64,000 nucleotides of DNA from CADCWN01 sp039810045 (GCA_039810045.1 JBDHWF010000002.1:1-64000); one strand, 5' to 3'. Shown: positions 7,388 through 15,867, counted from the first letter of the stretch. Notes: generated from the sequence alone by a model not told the origin. Program-made: numbers and translations.

Positions 7388-8671
7388 TTATCGTTGGGGG
7401 CTGTAGATTGCGGGATTCTCTGGGCCTTCGATGATCAGGTAGCCAACGGCACCTTTTTGGGCGTTGCTGGCCCCAGCGTCAACAATCGTGTAGCGTCCGG
7501 GTACATCGGCCCGAATCTCCACGACCGCCGCCCCGCCAATCGGCACCATCGTGCTTTGGACCCCGGTGGCCCATTTCGTCGGGTCACTCAGCGGGGTACC
7601 TTCGGCAGCAACTCGCTCAAAAAGCTCACCGACAACGCGGAGGTTACTGCTGTGATTCGGCCCACCAACGCCGAAGAAGATCCGAATCGTTTCCCCTGTC
7701 TGCATCTTCATCGCGTTTGCGCCGTCGATGGCGTTCACTGCACCGTTGAAGACGACATAATCAGGTTGCCCAATCGCCGCTTTGTCGGCGGAGAAAGCCC
7801 GTTGCCCGTGATCCTCGCGTTTGCCCGTGAGGTAGAACTCACCCTGCATCACGTAATATTCGCGGTCAACCTTGGGTAGCCCCTGTGGGGGCTCAACGAC
7901 GATCAGCCCATACATTCCACTGGAAAGTTGCTGATCCTGTGGGCTAGAGCCGCTTTGATAGACGAACACTCCTGCCTGGGTCGCCTGGAACTTCACCGTT
8001 TTACTTTGCCCAGGGGCTACGGCGGTCGATTCGCTTCCCCCACCTGGGCCGATCAGGGCGTGTAGATCGATACTGTGGGCCACTTTATTGGTCTCAGCAC
8101 TTTTCAGCGTTAGTTCAATCGTGTCGCCCTGGCGGACCCGGATCATGGGGCCGGGAACCGTCCCATTGAACGTCCAGTATTCGTAGGCGATCCCGTCATC
8201 GAGCAGCCCCACCACTTCCTGCGCCTCTAGATCGACCTTCACCGTTTGCGCCCCGCGTGTCCCCACTGGGTTGGCGATGGCTGGGGTCCCCAGTCGATTC
8301 GCGGTGGCTGGCACAGGGGTGCCAGCGGCGCTTGCGGCGGGGGATGCCGCCTGACTCGGTGCGGCAGAAGCGGCCCCGCTGGGGGAAGCTGCTGGGGCGG
8401 CGGCAGCTCCTTCGCTGGGCGCTGGTAGCCGTGAGATCAGGGCGAACGCGAGGATCCCAAACAGGAGGACAGCACCAAGCAGCAGCAGCGTTTGGAAAAT
8501 GAGAAACTGCCACCATGACGGCCCACCACTGGTATTACTCTCGGGGGGATCTGCGGGCGGCAAGGCCGCCCCAGGATTATCCCCCACTGCCTGATGATCA
8601 GTGCTTCCTTCAGCCGCAGCAACTTGCGGATATTCGAGACGTTGCCGCTTTGGTTTCGTATCGAGCGCCAT
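7388..8671 (-). CDS. NirK-like two-domain cupredoxin with lost copper ligands (427 aa)
   Basis: Membrane-anchored (helix about 56-80, Ala/Ser/Pro linker to 120) with two cupredoxin domains resembling copper nitrite reductase. H199 and H204 (AHSIDLHA) correspond to one type-1 and one type-2 His. The His-Cys pair of NirK is Q239-S240, the second type-1 His is Q248, and only M253 is kept. In domain 2 the active-site His of the SSFHVIGEIF motif is Arg (SSNLRVVGELF) and the last type-2 His is Ala (IVDAGAS). It is therefore unlikely to be a nitrite reductase. Start ATG 8671 has GAGGAGAG upstream. It lies between genes for two intact copper proteins. Confidence 0.8.
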   Translation of the reverse strand: MALDTKPKRQRLEYPQVAAAEGSTDHQAVGDNPGAALPPADPPESNTSGGPSWWQFLIFQTLLLLGAVLLFGILAFALISRLPAPSEGAAAAPAASPSGAASAAPSQAASPAASAAGTPVPATANRLGTPAIANPVGTRGAQTVKVDLEAQEVVGLLDDGIAYEYWTFNGTVPGPMIRVRQGDTIELTLKSAETNKVAHSIDLHALIGPGGGSESTAVAPGQSKTVKFQATQAGVFVYQSGSSPQDQQLSSGMYGLIVVEPPQGLPKVDREYYVMQGEFYLTGKREDHGQRAFSADKAAIGQPDYVVFNGAVNAIDGANAMKMQTGETIRIFFGVGGPNHSSNLRVVGELFERVAAEGTPLSDPTKWATGVQSTMVPIGGAAVVEIRADVPGRYTIVDAGASNAQKGAVGYLIIEGPENPAIYSPQR

Positions 8672-8737
8672 TGCTCTCTCCTCTATCGTGTGCATTGCAC
8701 GGTCTGCCAGATCTCAATCGTCGCAATCGTGCCGACG

Positions 8738-9814
8738 TTACTCTTTGACGATCAGGGCAGTCACCATCCCGAACATCCCATGCTCTGATTCAGCGTGCGA
8801 CAGTACGTGGCAGTGGAAGGCCCAGACCCCCAGTTCGGTCGCCTCGACGATGACATCCCAGCGCTCGCCAGGGGCGATGGTGAGGGTGTCACACATAAAT
8901 GGTTGCGGTTGCGGATAACCGTCTCTGGCGACCACCAGTTGGGGCATCCCGTGTAAGTGCATCGGGTGGAGGAGTTGGCCCTCATTGAAGTAGCGGATCA
9001 GGACTTTCTGGCCCTTCGTGGCGATCAGCGGTGCGGTGGCAGGGAAGCCTTTGCCGTTGATTGTGAAGCCGTGCGGGCCGTCATTGAGAATCAGGGTGTA
9101 TTCAACGTCGAAGGCCGGGGCGGATTTAGGATCTTTTGGCTCTACGATGAATGGCCCTAGTAGCCCCATACTCGTCTGCTTAGTGGAGTTGTGGTGCGAG
9201 TGGTACATATGGCTGCCAGCGGGCTTGGCAATAAACTCGTAGGTGAAAATTGTGCCTGGTTTGATCGGTGGCTGCGTGATGAATGGTACGCCGTCCATCG
9301 AGTTTGGAGCCATTTGGCCGTGGAAGTGGACAGCGGTGCTTTCCTTCAGTTCGTTCTTCACATTGACGCGCACTTTGTCGCCTTCAGTGACCCGTAGCTC
9401 TGGCCCAGGAATCATGCCGTTATAGCCCCAGGCTTCGTAGAACTTTCCTGGCTCAACTTCCCACTGCACGACTTTGACCGTCAGATCGAAGACCTTGGTA
9501 TCACCTTCCATCCGATGCTCAAGTTTTTGCCCCCCCATCGCTGCTGTTTTGGCGGGAAACGCCTTGACGCCCGCCTCGTGCATCTTATCCATCTCGTCGG
9601 CAGAGAGCGCCCCGCTGGCTGCGGCGGGCGATGGGTCGGTCGCCATCTGATGCGTGCTGCCACTGCTGCTACTGCTGGCTGCCTGCCCTGCTGGTGCAGC
9701 GGCCTGCGTGGAGACACTTCCCCCGCATGAGGCCAAGCCCAGAATCCCAGCGCCGAGTGTGCTCAGCACGCCCACAAACCCGCGCCGTGACCAGCCGTTC
9801 TTTACTTCCTTCAT
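8738..9814 (-). CDS. Tat-exported multicopper oxidase lipoprotein (358 aa)
   Basis: The N-terminus has a twin-arginine motif (WSRRGFVG) and a lipobox LASC with Cys30, so the mature enzyme is probably a lipoprotein outside the membrane. After a Ser/Ala linker the cupredoxin domains carry every expected copper motif: HFHG, HSHH, HPMHLHG and the C-terminal HCHVLSH with a downstream Met. By family it oxidises phenolics or metal ions and reduces oxygen to water. ATG 9814 was chosen because the Tat signal begins there; a purine run (GAAAGGGA) lies 10-17 bases upstream. It is the first gene of the copper trio; the next begins 66 bases downstream. Confidence 0.9.
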   Translation of the reverse strand: MKEVKNGWSRRGFVGVLSTLGAGILGLASCGGSVSTQAAAPAGQAASSSSSGSTHQMATDPSPAAASGALSADEMDKMHEAGVKAFPAKTAAMGGQKLEHRMEGDTKVFDLTVKVVQWEVEPGKFYEAWGYNGMIPGPELRVTEGDKVRVNVKNELKESTAVHFHGQMAPNSMDGVPFITQPPIKPGTIFTYEFIAKPAGSHMYHSHHNSTKQTSMGLLGPFIVEPKDPKSAPAFDVEYTLILNDGPHGFTINGKGFPATAPLIATKGQKVLIRYFNEGQLLHPMHLHGMPQLVVARDGYPQPQPFMCDTLTIAPGERWDVIVEATELGVWAFHCHVLSHAESEHGMFGMVTALIVKE

Positions 9815-10007
9815 GGTTTCCGTATCCCTTTCTGTCTGTTCGCCTCGTGCAACACCATTGGTACACAATACATTTCTGCCTGGGGTATCTTGCGTGGAAG
9901 GCGTTGCCTGCACCGTTGCGCTAGGTTGCAGCTTTGTAAACTCCTGCGTGAGCAAGGTTGAACCTGCGACAACATAGTGGCTGAATTATTGATGGGGATA
10001 CGCTTTT

Positions 10008-10556
10008 TTAGCTCACAGTAGTACGTTTGCTTTGGAGATGATCAATGATCTGGCGGGCGGTCTCTTGTGGCGAGAGCGTGGTGGTGTCGATCACCAGACT
10101 GGGGCGGTTGGGGTAAGGGGTCATCAAGGCGTACTGTTGGTTGAGGGCGCGGACATATTCGGGATCACGCAGTTTGCTGTACTGGGCGCGTGATTCAGTT
10201 TGGACTCGTTGAAGTAACGTTGCTTCATCACAGCGCAGCAAAACTAAGTGCAGGGTGGCCCCAGGCTCCTCTACTGCCGCAATCGCCTGCTCGATATAGT
10301 CCTCGTCCTTGCCGTAAGCATAAACAAAGGTGCTGATCAGGCCAGGGAGATCGGCCAGCGCCGCTTCACGCAGCATCGTTAGCCGAAAGAGCGTATTGAG
10401 GCGATTGGCCTGTTCACTCCCAAAGGCGAACAGCGAGCAAACGAGTTCAATCGTCAGGTGGTTATGGAAGACCTTGTAGCCAGTCAGGGCAGCCAGTTCT
10501 TGTGCCACAGTGAGCTTGCCCACGCCTGGCGGCCCATAGAGAAAGACGACTTCCAT
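10008..10556 (-). CDS. P-loop nucleoside/shikimate-kinase-like ATPase (182 aa)
   Basis: A small kinase of the AAA_18/adenylate-kinase-like superfamily. Walker A is GPPGVGK at about residues 8-14, followed by LTVAQELA. A lid-like Arg-rich stretch lies at about 120-140 (TESRAQYSKLRDPEYV), and the C-terminal helix ends the fold. The substrate is not evident; relatives are annotated as shikimate-, gluconate- or cytidylate-kinase-like. ATG 10556 is preferred over the longer frame because GGAGGAG lies 11 bases upstream, inside the alternative N-terminus. It follows the LysR gene by 28 bases on the same strand and may be co-transcribed. Confidence 0.7.
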   Translation of the reverse strand: MEVVFLYGPPGVGKLTVAQELAALTGYKVFHNHLTIELVCSLFAFGSEQANRLNTLFRLTMLREAALADLPGLISTFVYAYGKDEDYIEQAIAAVEEPGATLHLVLLRCDEATLLQRVQTESRAQYSKLRDPEYVRALNQQYALMTPYPNRPSLVIDTTTLSPQETARQIIDHLQSKRTTVS

Positions 10557-10584
10557 ACTGCGCTGTTCTCCTCCTGGCACACGC

Positions 10585-11496
10585 TTACCCCGTTTGGTGT
10601 GGCGGGTAGTATGTCATCTCGGCGCGGAGCAATGCAACGAGCAGGGCCGTTGTTTTTGGCAGCGGTTCGGCGTTGGCCTGTTGCACCAACGCGAGTTCGC
10701 GGGTGAACTGGCTCGCTTCGTCGAGCGGTAGGGCCACCAATCGGCCCGCGGCAAGATCTGCTTGCACGATTGGTGCTGGGAGAAATCCCGCCCCGATGCC
10801 CTCCAGAATCAACTGCCGCATCAGGCCGTGTGGAAACTCTCGCTCGCGCCAGCCCCGCTCGGTGTCGCGCACTAACCGCGCATCGTGTGGTGTGCCCCAG
10901 ACTGTTTCGTGATACGGTCGCCCTTGCGCGACGATTTCCTCAACGGTTGTCTGGCTTTGCTGGGCGAGGGGGTGCGTGGGCGCAGCGACCGCCAGAAGGC
11001 GTTCCTGAAAGCGTCCGATCACCACAAGATCGCGGGTGCTGGCGAGATACTGCCAGGTGATCAGGCCAAGTTGAATACTCCCATCAAGCAATTCCTGCAC
11101 TACCTGTGGGGTATGCCCGGTACGAATCGATAGCGCACTGCTGGGATGATTGCGGCAGAAACGGGCGATCACTGGCACCAGAAAGCCATCGGCGATTGAC
11201 TCCACCGCCCCAATCGCCACCGTGCCGCTCTCGCCAGTATCCGTCTGGCGTGCCGCCTCGATTCCTGCATCCAGGGTCGCCAGCACGCGACGAACATAGG
11301 GGAGGAAGGTATCGCCGCGCGCCGTTAGGGTGGCCCGCCGCCCGCCTCGCACAAACAGCGGCCCGCCCACGGCAGCTTCCAACGCCGCGATGCGTCCGCT
11401 GATCGTCGCCTGCGCGAGGCCCAGCGACCGCGCCGCCCGATTAAAGCTGCCTTCACGAACAATCCGCTCGAAGGCGATCAGTTGATCCCGATCCAT
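10585..11496 (-). CDS. LysR-family transcriptional regulator (303 aa)
   Basis: The N-terminal winged helix-turn-helix occupies residues 1-60 (IVREGSFNRAARSLGLAQATISGRIAALEAAVGGPLFVR), with the typical LysR dimer helix behind it. Residues about 90-295 form the two-lobed effector-binding domain. GAGGCGG lies 6 bases before ATG 11496. It is divergent from the HAD and PLP-enzyme genes, the usual arrangement for a LysR protein controlling its neighbour. The inducer is unknown, possibly a sulfur amino acid or a halo acid judging from those neighbours. Confidence 0.93.
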   Translation of the reverse strand: MDRDQLIAFERIVREGSFNRAARSLGLAQATISGRIAALEAAVGGPLFVRGGRRATLTARGDTFLPYVRRVLATLDAGIEAARQTDTGESGTVAIGAVESIADGFLVPVIARFCRNHPSSALSIRTGHTPQVVQELLDGSIQLGLITWQYLASTRDLVVIGRFQERLLAVAAPTHPLAQQSQTTVEEIVAQGRPYHETVWGTPHDARLVRDTERGWREREFPHGLMRQLILEGIGAGFLPAPIVQADLAAGRLVALPLDEASQFTRELALVQQANAEPLPKTTALLVALLRAEMTYYPPHQTG

Positions 11497-11579
11497 CCTA
11501 CCGCCTCATCACACTCGCATCGCGGCGAAAGCCCACCGCTAGCGACAGGTACCCTGCTCTTGAGTTATCGGAAAACCCG

Positions 11580-11594
11580 AACGAGCAATTCGTT
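11580..11594. promoter_or_regulatory. Candidate LysR binding site
   Basis: A perfect inverted repeat AACGA-N5-TCGTT lies in the divergent gap between the LysR gene and the HAD gene, 16 bases upstream of a possible -10 (TATAGT, 11610-11615). Position and symmetry suit a LysR site, but the sequence is not a known consensus. Confidence 0.35.
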
Positions 11595-11671
11595 TTGTAC
11601 GGATTGGATTATAGTCGCTGGTCGGCTATTCTAGCAGGAGTAGCGATGATCGCGGCGTGAAGGGAGAGACG

Positions 11672-12382
11672 ATGACCAGGCTCGATTTTCGGCAATACAG
11701 CCATCTGACATTCGATTGTTATGGCACGTTGATCAATTGGGAGGCCGGGATTCTGGCGGCGATGCGGCCAATCCTGGCGCGGCATCATGTAACGGCCTCG
11801 GATGACACGATTTTGGAGTTGTTTGGCGAACTGGAAGCGCCAGAGGAGGCCAAACCTTATCAGTCGTATCGGTCGTTACTAGGGAACGTTCTGGCTGGTT
11901 ATGCCGAACGACTTGGGTTTACGCTAGCCGACGATGAAAAGGATGCGCTCGGGCGCTCAGTCGTCGATTGGCCCGCCTTCCCCGATACGGTTGCGGCGTT
12001 AGCAACGCTGGCGAAGCATTATCAGCTGGTGATTCTGTCGAATATTGACGACGACCTCTTTGCTGGCACAGCGCGGCATTTGCAGACCGACTTCGCCGCC
12101 GTGATCACGGCCCAACAGGTGGGCAGCTATAAGCCGAATCACGGTCACTTCTTGCGGGCGCAAGAACAGCTTGAGGTGCCGTCAGAGAAGATCCTGCACG
12201 TTGCCCAAAGCCTGTTTCATGATATGGTGCCAGCGAAGGCACTGGGGCTGGATACGGTTTGGGTCAATCGGCGGCATGATCGCCCAGGCTTTGGGGCGAC
12301 CCCACCCGCAGAGGCCCAGCCCGACCATATCGTGCCTGACATGAAAACGTTGGCGGCAGAGGTGGAGCAGGCATTCGCCTGA
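11672..12382 (+). CDS. HAD-superfamily hydrolase, haloacid-dehalogenase-like (236 aa)
   Basis: Soluble HAD phosphatase/dehalogenase fold. Motif 1 is FDCYGTLINW with a nucleophilic Asp near residue 15; motif 2 is ILSNIDDD; motif 3 Lys is in SYKPNHGHF. The closing acidic motif is SLFHDMVPAKALGL, with only one Asp. The start of the fold resembles type II L-2-haloacid dehalogenases, which have the similar FDAYGTL, so dehalogenation or phosphate-ester hydrolysis are both possible. ATG 11672 follows AAGGGAGAG. The PLP-enzyme gene begins 50 bases downstream and is probably in the same operon under the divergent LysR. Confidence 0.8.
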   Translation: MTRLDFRQYSHLTFDCYGTLINWEAGILAAMRPILARHHVTASDDTILELFGELEAPEEAKPYQSYRSLLGNVLAGYAERLGFTLADDEKDALGRSVVDWPAFPDTVAALATLAKHYQLVILSNIDDDLFAGTARHLQTDFAAVITAQQVGSYKPNHGHFLRAQEQLEVPSEKILHVAQSLFHDMVPAKALGLDTVWVNRRHDRPGFGATPPAEAQPDHIVPDMKTLAAEVEQAFA

Positions 12383-12432
12383 GCCGTTGTGGTTGCTGAC
12401 GCGGTGGACTATAACGAAGGAGGCTGGGGCTG

Positions 12433-13623
12433 ATGAGTAAAGGTTCGGGCAAAGGCTGGGACCAGAGCTGGGGGATCGATACCCTCCTGTTACACGGCAA
12501 TCAGGAGCCAGACTCAGCGACTGGGGCGGTCGTGCCGCCGATTCACCCCGCCTCAACCTTTGTGCGCGAAGCGATCAACGACAATGCGCAATATCGCTAC
12601 TCACGCGGGGCGAATCCCACCCGCGCCGCGCTCGAAGGGGTGCTGCAAGGGTTGGAGCATGGCGCGGGCGCTTCGGCCTTCGCCTCAGGGATGGCCGCAG
12701 TTACGGCGGCGATTCAACTGCTATCGGCGGGCGATCATGCCGTCGTGGGGTATGACTGTTACCTCAGCACCTATCACCTCTTTGCCAACGATCTGCCGCG
12801 CTTTGGGATTACCACTACGTTTGTTGATCTGACCGATCTGGCGGCGGTGGAACGGGCGATCACGCCGCAGACGCGGATGATCTGGATTGAAACGCCGACT
12901 AATCCTCTGCTCGATATCGTTGATTTGCAGGCGGTGGCGCAACTGGCGCAGGCGGCGAATGCGCTCACGGTAGTTGATAATACCTTTGCCTCGCCCTACT
13001 GCCAGAATCCGATCGATTGGGGTTGCGATCTGGTGGTGCATAGCACCACGAAATATATCGGTGGACACAGTGATCTGACAGGCGGCGCGGTGATCGCTCG
13101 TACCCCCGAACTGGCCGCAACGATCGCGGATCGGCAATATTACCTGGGGGCCGTGCCCAGCGCGTTCGATTGCTGGCTGCTACTGCGGAGTCTGCACACG
13201 CTCGGCGTGCGGATGCGCCAGACGATGATCAATGCTCAACAGGTCGCTGAATGGCTGCGCGACGATCCGCGTGTGACCAAGGCGATTTACCCCGGCCTGC
13301 TCGAACATCCGGCGCATGCGCTGGCGCAGCGACAGATGACTGGCGGCTTCAGTGGGATGGTTTCGTTCGCGGTCGGTGGCGGCGTGGATGCAGCCCGAAA
13401 AGTTTCGGCGGCGACCGAACTGTTCGCCCTGGCGACCAGCCTCGGTGGGGTGGAGTCGCTGATCTTCCCGCCGACCGCCTGGTTACACACTGATCCCGTG
13501 TTGATGGCGCAGATCCCCGGCTCACCATGGGCGCAGCACCCCGACTTGATCCGGCTCTCGGTGGGGATTGAGGATGCTAACGATCTGATTGCCGACCTTG
13601 ACCGTGCGCTGAGTGTGATCTGA
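12433..13623 (+). CDS. Cys/Met-metabolism PLP enzyme (cystathionine gamma-synthase/lyase family, 396 aa)
   Basis: Full-length member of the trans-sulfuration family. The PLP Lys lies in HSTTKYIGGHSDLTGG near residue 205. Upstream are the phosphate-binding YSRGANPTRAALE and FASGMAAVTA segments, and VVDNTFASPYCQNP holds the cofactor-contacting Asp. It catalyses beta/gamma elimination or replacement on Cys, Met or cystathionine precursors; the exact reaction cannot be told from the motifs. GGAGGCTG precedes ATG 12433. It probably shares an operon with the HAD gene. Confidence 0.9.
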   Translation: MSKGSGKGWDQSWGIDTLLLHGNQEPDSATGAVVPPIHPASTFVREAINDNAQYRYSRGANPTRAALEGVLQGLEHGAGASAFASGMAAVTAAIQLLSAGDHAVVGYDCYLSTYHLFANDLPRFGITTTFVDLTDLAAVERAITPQTRMIWIETPTNPLLDIVDLQAVAQLAQAANALTVVDNTFASPYCQNPIDWGCDLVVHSTTKYIGGHSDLTGGAVIARTPELAATIADRQYYLGAVPSAFDCWLLLRSLHTLGVRMRQTMINAQQVAEWLRDDPRVTKAIYPGLLEHPAHALAQRQMTGGFSGMVSFAVGGGVDAARKVSAATELFALATSLGGVESLIFPPTAWLHTDPVLMAQIPGSPWAQHPDLIRLSVGIEDANDLIADLDRALSVI

Positions 13624-13644
13624 GCTTTATTGCAGTGGGCGATA

Positions 13645-13664
13645 GGCCAATATATGCATTGGCT
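13645..13664 (+). terminator. Weak hairpin after PLP-enzyme gene
   Basis: GCCAAT and ATTGGC flank a 6-base loop 22 bases after the stop. There is no T run. It may act as a modest terminator between this gene and the convergent PPOX gene. Confidence 0.35.
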
Positions 13665-13729
13665 CAGTAGCGCTAGGTCAATGGTGGCCCCGCCCCTGTG
13701 ATGGCAATGAGAGGTTCACCGAGCAGCGT

Positions 13730-14248
13730 TCACACCGCAAAGCGCCAGAGTGTCGCGCCGTGTGGCTCAGCTGTGGCGTTCCCGATGGCAGTGTGGAAGG
13801 TGCAGCGGTAGACGTGCCAGGGGGGAGGGCCAGCACTCGGGGCGCTGTATGGCGCAGTGAAGGCGTCGCCCTCGACCTGTGCCGGCCAGCCATCCTCGCG
13901 GCAGCGCGCGGCCACTAGTTCCAGGGTTGGCCCATCGGTGACTCTGACCGCGTCACCTTCGAACACCATGTCGATGGTCGCCAGTTTGGCGGCGATTGTG
14001 CAGGCTGGGTTTTCAGCCAGATTGCGGGACTTGCGCGTTCCTGGCCCACTGGTGAAATAGATATCGCCATCGACCCAAAGCGCCCCGATTCCGGCGGCGT
14101 GGGGGCGACCATCTGGCCGCGTTGTGCCGAGGACGGCAGGGCCGAGGAAGATCGTATTGAGCAAGAGATCGTGCGGCCTACTCCACGGCAGCGGGGCGCT
14201 ACCATAGCCATCGAGATTCTTGGTCTCAACAGGTGTTCGATCAGCCAT
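13730..14248 (-). CDS. Pyridoxamine 5'-phosphate oxidase-like split-barrel protein (172 aa)
   Basis: A split beta-barrel of the PNPOx/FDOR superfamily that binds FMN or F420. Typical elements are FLGTTRPDGRPHAAGIGALWVDGDIYF and SRKSRNLAEN-like residues (TRKSRNLAENPAC) which contact the cofactor phosphate, then DAVRVTD. Given cofE and an F420 enzyme elsewhere in the window, F420 or FMN are both possible. ATG 14248 follows GGAGGTATCCAG, so the longer upstream frame is not used. It is a single-gene unit, convergent with the PLP-enzyme gene. Confidence 0.75.
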   Translation of the reverse strand: MADRTPVETKNLDGYGSAPLPWSRPHDLLLNTIFLGPAVLGTTRPDGRPHAAGIGALWVDGDIYFTSGPGTRKSRNLAENPACTIAAKLATIDMVFEGDAVRVTDGPTLELVAARCREDGWPAQVEGDAFTAPYSAPSAGPPPWHVYRCTFHTAIGNATAEPHGATLWRFAV

Positions 14249-14324
14249 CTGGATACCTCCATTCTCGCGCAGGGGCCGTGTGATGCCAGTTGCAGGGCCA
14301 GGTAGGTGTGCCTGACCTGTATTA

Positions 14325-14358
14325 TTGTGGGGATCGCGGTTTGTCGCGATCCCCACAA
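14325..14358 (-). terminator. Strong hairpin terminator after VOC gene pair
   Basis: A perfect 14-bp stem (TTGTGGGGATCGCG with its complement) and a 6-base loop lie 31 bases beyond the stop of the first VOC gene on the minus strand. It separates the VOC pair from the PPOX gene. Confidence 0.8.
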
Positions 14359-14388
14359 CGATCAAGCCCCGTGCCTGGTGGATAGATT

Positions 14389-14796
14389 CTACGTGTTCAG
14401 TGGTCCCTCATAGACGACTTCAAACAAGATGTTGTCGGGTGAGGTGAAGATGATCTGGTAGTAATCGTTTTCTTCCGTCATCCACTCTGGGTTGTGGCGC
14501 GGCGTCTCGAATAGCCCCGTAATTCCGCGTTCGCGCAGGAAGGCGACGGTAGCATCAACGTCGGCAACAGACTCGGTGCCAATTGCCAGATGATTCAGCC
14601 CGGGGCCATTGTAGTGATTCTTCACATCCTCGGCGGGGCTGTAGAACCAGATGCTGAAATGATCGCCAGGGCCGACGATCACCGACCCCGCAAACTGATC
14701 CAAGATCTGCCACCCAAGGAAGGCGAACAGGTCATGGTAGAAACGCAGGTTCGCTGCGTTGACGTTGAATTGCAGGTGCGAGAGTCGCGTTTTCAC
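14389..14796 (-). CDS. VOC/glyoxalase-fold protein, tandem paralogue 1 (135 aa)
   Basis: A single vicinal-oxygen-chelate unit of two beta-alpha-beta-beta-beta modules. Visible motifs are HLQFNVNAANLRFYHDLF, GLNHLAIG (metal-binding His) and ILFEVVYEGP (metal-binding Glu). By family it could be a glyoxalase, dioxygenase or resistance binding protein; no substrate is indicated. The start is GTG 14796 behind GGAGGAATC. It is clearly homologous to the adjacent upstream VOC gene, sharing GWQIL, ETPRH and SPDN, so the two arose by tandem duplication. Confidence 0.85.
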   Translation of the reverse strand: MKTRLSHLQFNVNAANLRFYHDLFAFLGWQILDQFAGSVIVGPGDHFSIWFYSPAEDVKNHYNGPGLNHLAIGTESVADVDATVAFLRERGITGLFETPRHNPEWMTEENDYYQIIFTSPDNILFEVVYEGPLNT

Positions 14797-14835
14797 GATT
14801 CCTCCGGGGGTACGCGGCAGGTATGAAGGAGCCGA

Positions 14836-15249
14836 CTAATCCTGCTTTGGCCCCATGTACACCACCTCAAACAGGAGGTTGTCTGGTGAGGCGAACATTA
14901 CCTGATAGTAGGTTGACCCTTCGCTGCTGAAGTCAGGGCGATGGCGTGGAGTTTCAAAGAGGCACTCTACCCCGTGCTGGCGTAGATAATCAACGGTCTG
15001 ATCAACGTCGGCCTGGCTCTGTGCATGAACGGCCAGATGGTTCATCCCTGGGCCGTCGTAATCGTTCGCGGCAGTATTGGTGGTCTTGGCAAACCAGACG
15101 CTGATTGCGCCATCTTCGCCAGAACCAACCCCCAGGACATACTCATCATCGTTCAAGATCTGCCACCCCAGGAAGGTAAAAAGATCGCGATAAAAGCCAA
15201 AGTTCGCTGCATCCACGTTGATCTGTAGGTGAATCCCTGCTGTTTTCAC
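14836..15249 (-). CDS. VOC/glyoxalase-fold protein, tandem paralogue 2 (137 aa)
   Basis: Same family and length as its downstream neighbour, about half identical by eye. It keeps the metal ligand positions MNHLAVHA (His) and LLFEVVYMGP (Glu). The start is GTG 15249, chosen because AGGAGG lies 4 bases upstream. It is transcribed first of the pair; 39 bases separate the genes. The divergent MarR gene starts 145 bases away, and inverted repeats in the gap suggest MarR control of both directions. A role in detoxifying an electrophile or antibiotic is an inference. Confidence 0.85.
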   Translation of the reverse strand: MKTAGIHLQINVDAANFGFYRDLFTFLGWQILNDDEYVLGVGSGEDGAISVWFAKTTNTAANDYDGPGMNHLAVHAQSQADVDQTVDYLRQHGVECLFETPRHRPDFSSEGSTYYQVMFASPDNLLFEVVYMGPKQD

Positions 15250-15302
15250 GGTACCTCCTGCTACTGGATTGCGGCCTTGCTGCGCCCTCACGCAGTTTGT
15301 GT

Positions 15303-15331
15303 ATAATAGAACATTTTTTCGAATCGATCAA
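15303..15331 (-). promoter_or_regulatory. Promoter of the VOC gene pair
   Basis: On the minus strand TTGATC (15331-15326) and TATTAT (15308-15303) are 17 bases apart, about 55 bases before the GTG start of the first VOC gene. It is divergent from the MarR promoter. Confidence 0.6.
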
Positions 15332-15358
15332 TCGCAGCCCGATCACTCTGCGGCACTC

Positions 15359-15394
15359 TTGCAGATAGTACGGTGATTCCGTACAATATCGGTA
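15359..15394 (+). promoter_or_regulatory. MarR promoter with internal operator; leaderless transcript likely
   Basis: TTGCAG (15359-15364), a 17-base spacer and TACAAT (15382-15387) place transcription start at about 15394, the A of the MarR ATG. No ribosome site precedes that ATG. A perfect inverted repeat GTACGG-N5-CCGTAC (15368-15384) fills the spacer and touches the -10 box, as expected for an autorepressor operator. Confidence 0.65.
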
Positions 15395-15867
15395 TGGACG
15401 AGCAACTGGAACGCCGCTTCGGGCGCGCATATTGGCGGGCATTCCGCGAACTGGATAGTGTACGCTTGCGCAACTGGGAGCGGCATCGGTTGACGCTGCC
15501 TCAATTGCGCGTCCTCTATCAGATTCGGCGAGTGCCGGGGGTGACGACAGGCGAGTTAGCCGCCGCCCTGGGGATCACGGTCTCCACCACCAGCGGCCTG
15601 GTGATCAAATTGACCGAGCGGGGGTTGGTTGAGCGCACCACGGATGCCGATGATCGGCGGCAAGCACCCCTGACGCTGACGCAGGAAGGTCATGCCCTGT
15701 CGGGGGAACTCTCGGAATATGGGCGGCTCTTTACCATGCAGGTGGCGCGGCTACTCGGTGACGATCTGGGCGAGATTACGGCTGCCCTCGAACGGCTGAC
15801 GACGGTGGCGAATGAAGCGGCTACCTGGAATCAACAGCACCCTGCTGAAGACCCCGCCACGCGCTAG
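15394..15867 (+). CDS. MarR-family transcriptional regulator (157 aa)
   Basis: Winged helix-turn-helix repressor. The DNA-binding core is LTLPQLRVLYQIRRVPGVTTGELAAALGITVSTTSGLVIKLTERGLVER, and the wing carries DADDRRQAPLTLTQEG. Flanking helices form the dimer interface. ATG 15394 is used because the predicted transcript starts there; an upstream in-frame ATG at 15373 lies inside the operator. It is divergent from the two VOC genes and probably represses itself and them until a small phenolic or electrophilic ligand binds; the ligand is unknown. Confidence 0.92.
   Translation: MDEQLERRFGRAYWRAFRELDSVRLRNWERHRLTLPQLRVLYQIRRVPGVTTGELAAALGITVSTTSGLVIKLTERGLVERTTDADDRRQAPLTLTQEGHALSGELSEYGRLFTMQVARLLGDDLGEITAALERLTTVANEAATWNQQHPAEDPATR

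Noticed and set aside
7388..8671. Annotation as a working copper nitrite reductase
   Set aside because: The type-1 Cys and both catalytic-site His in key motifs are replaced (Gln-Ser, Arg, Ala).
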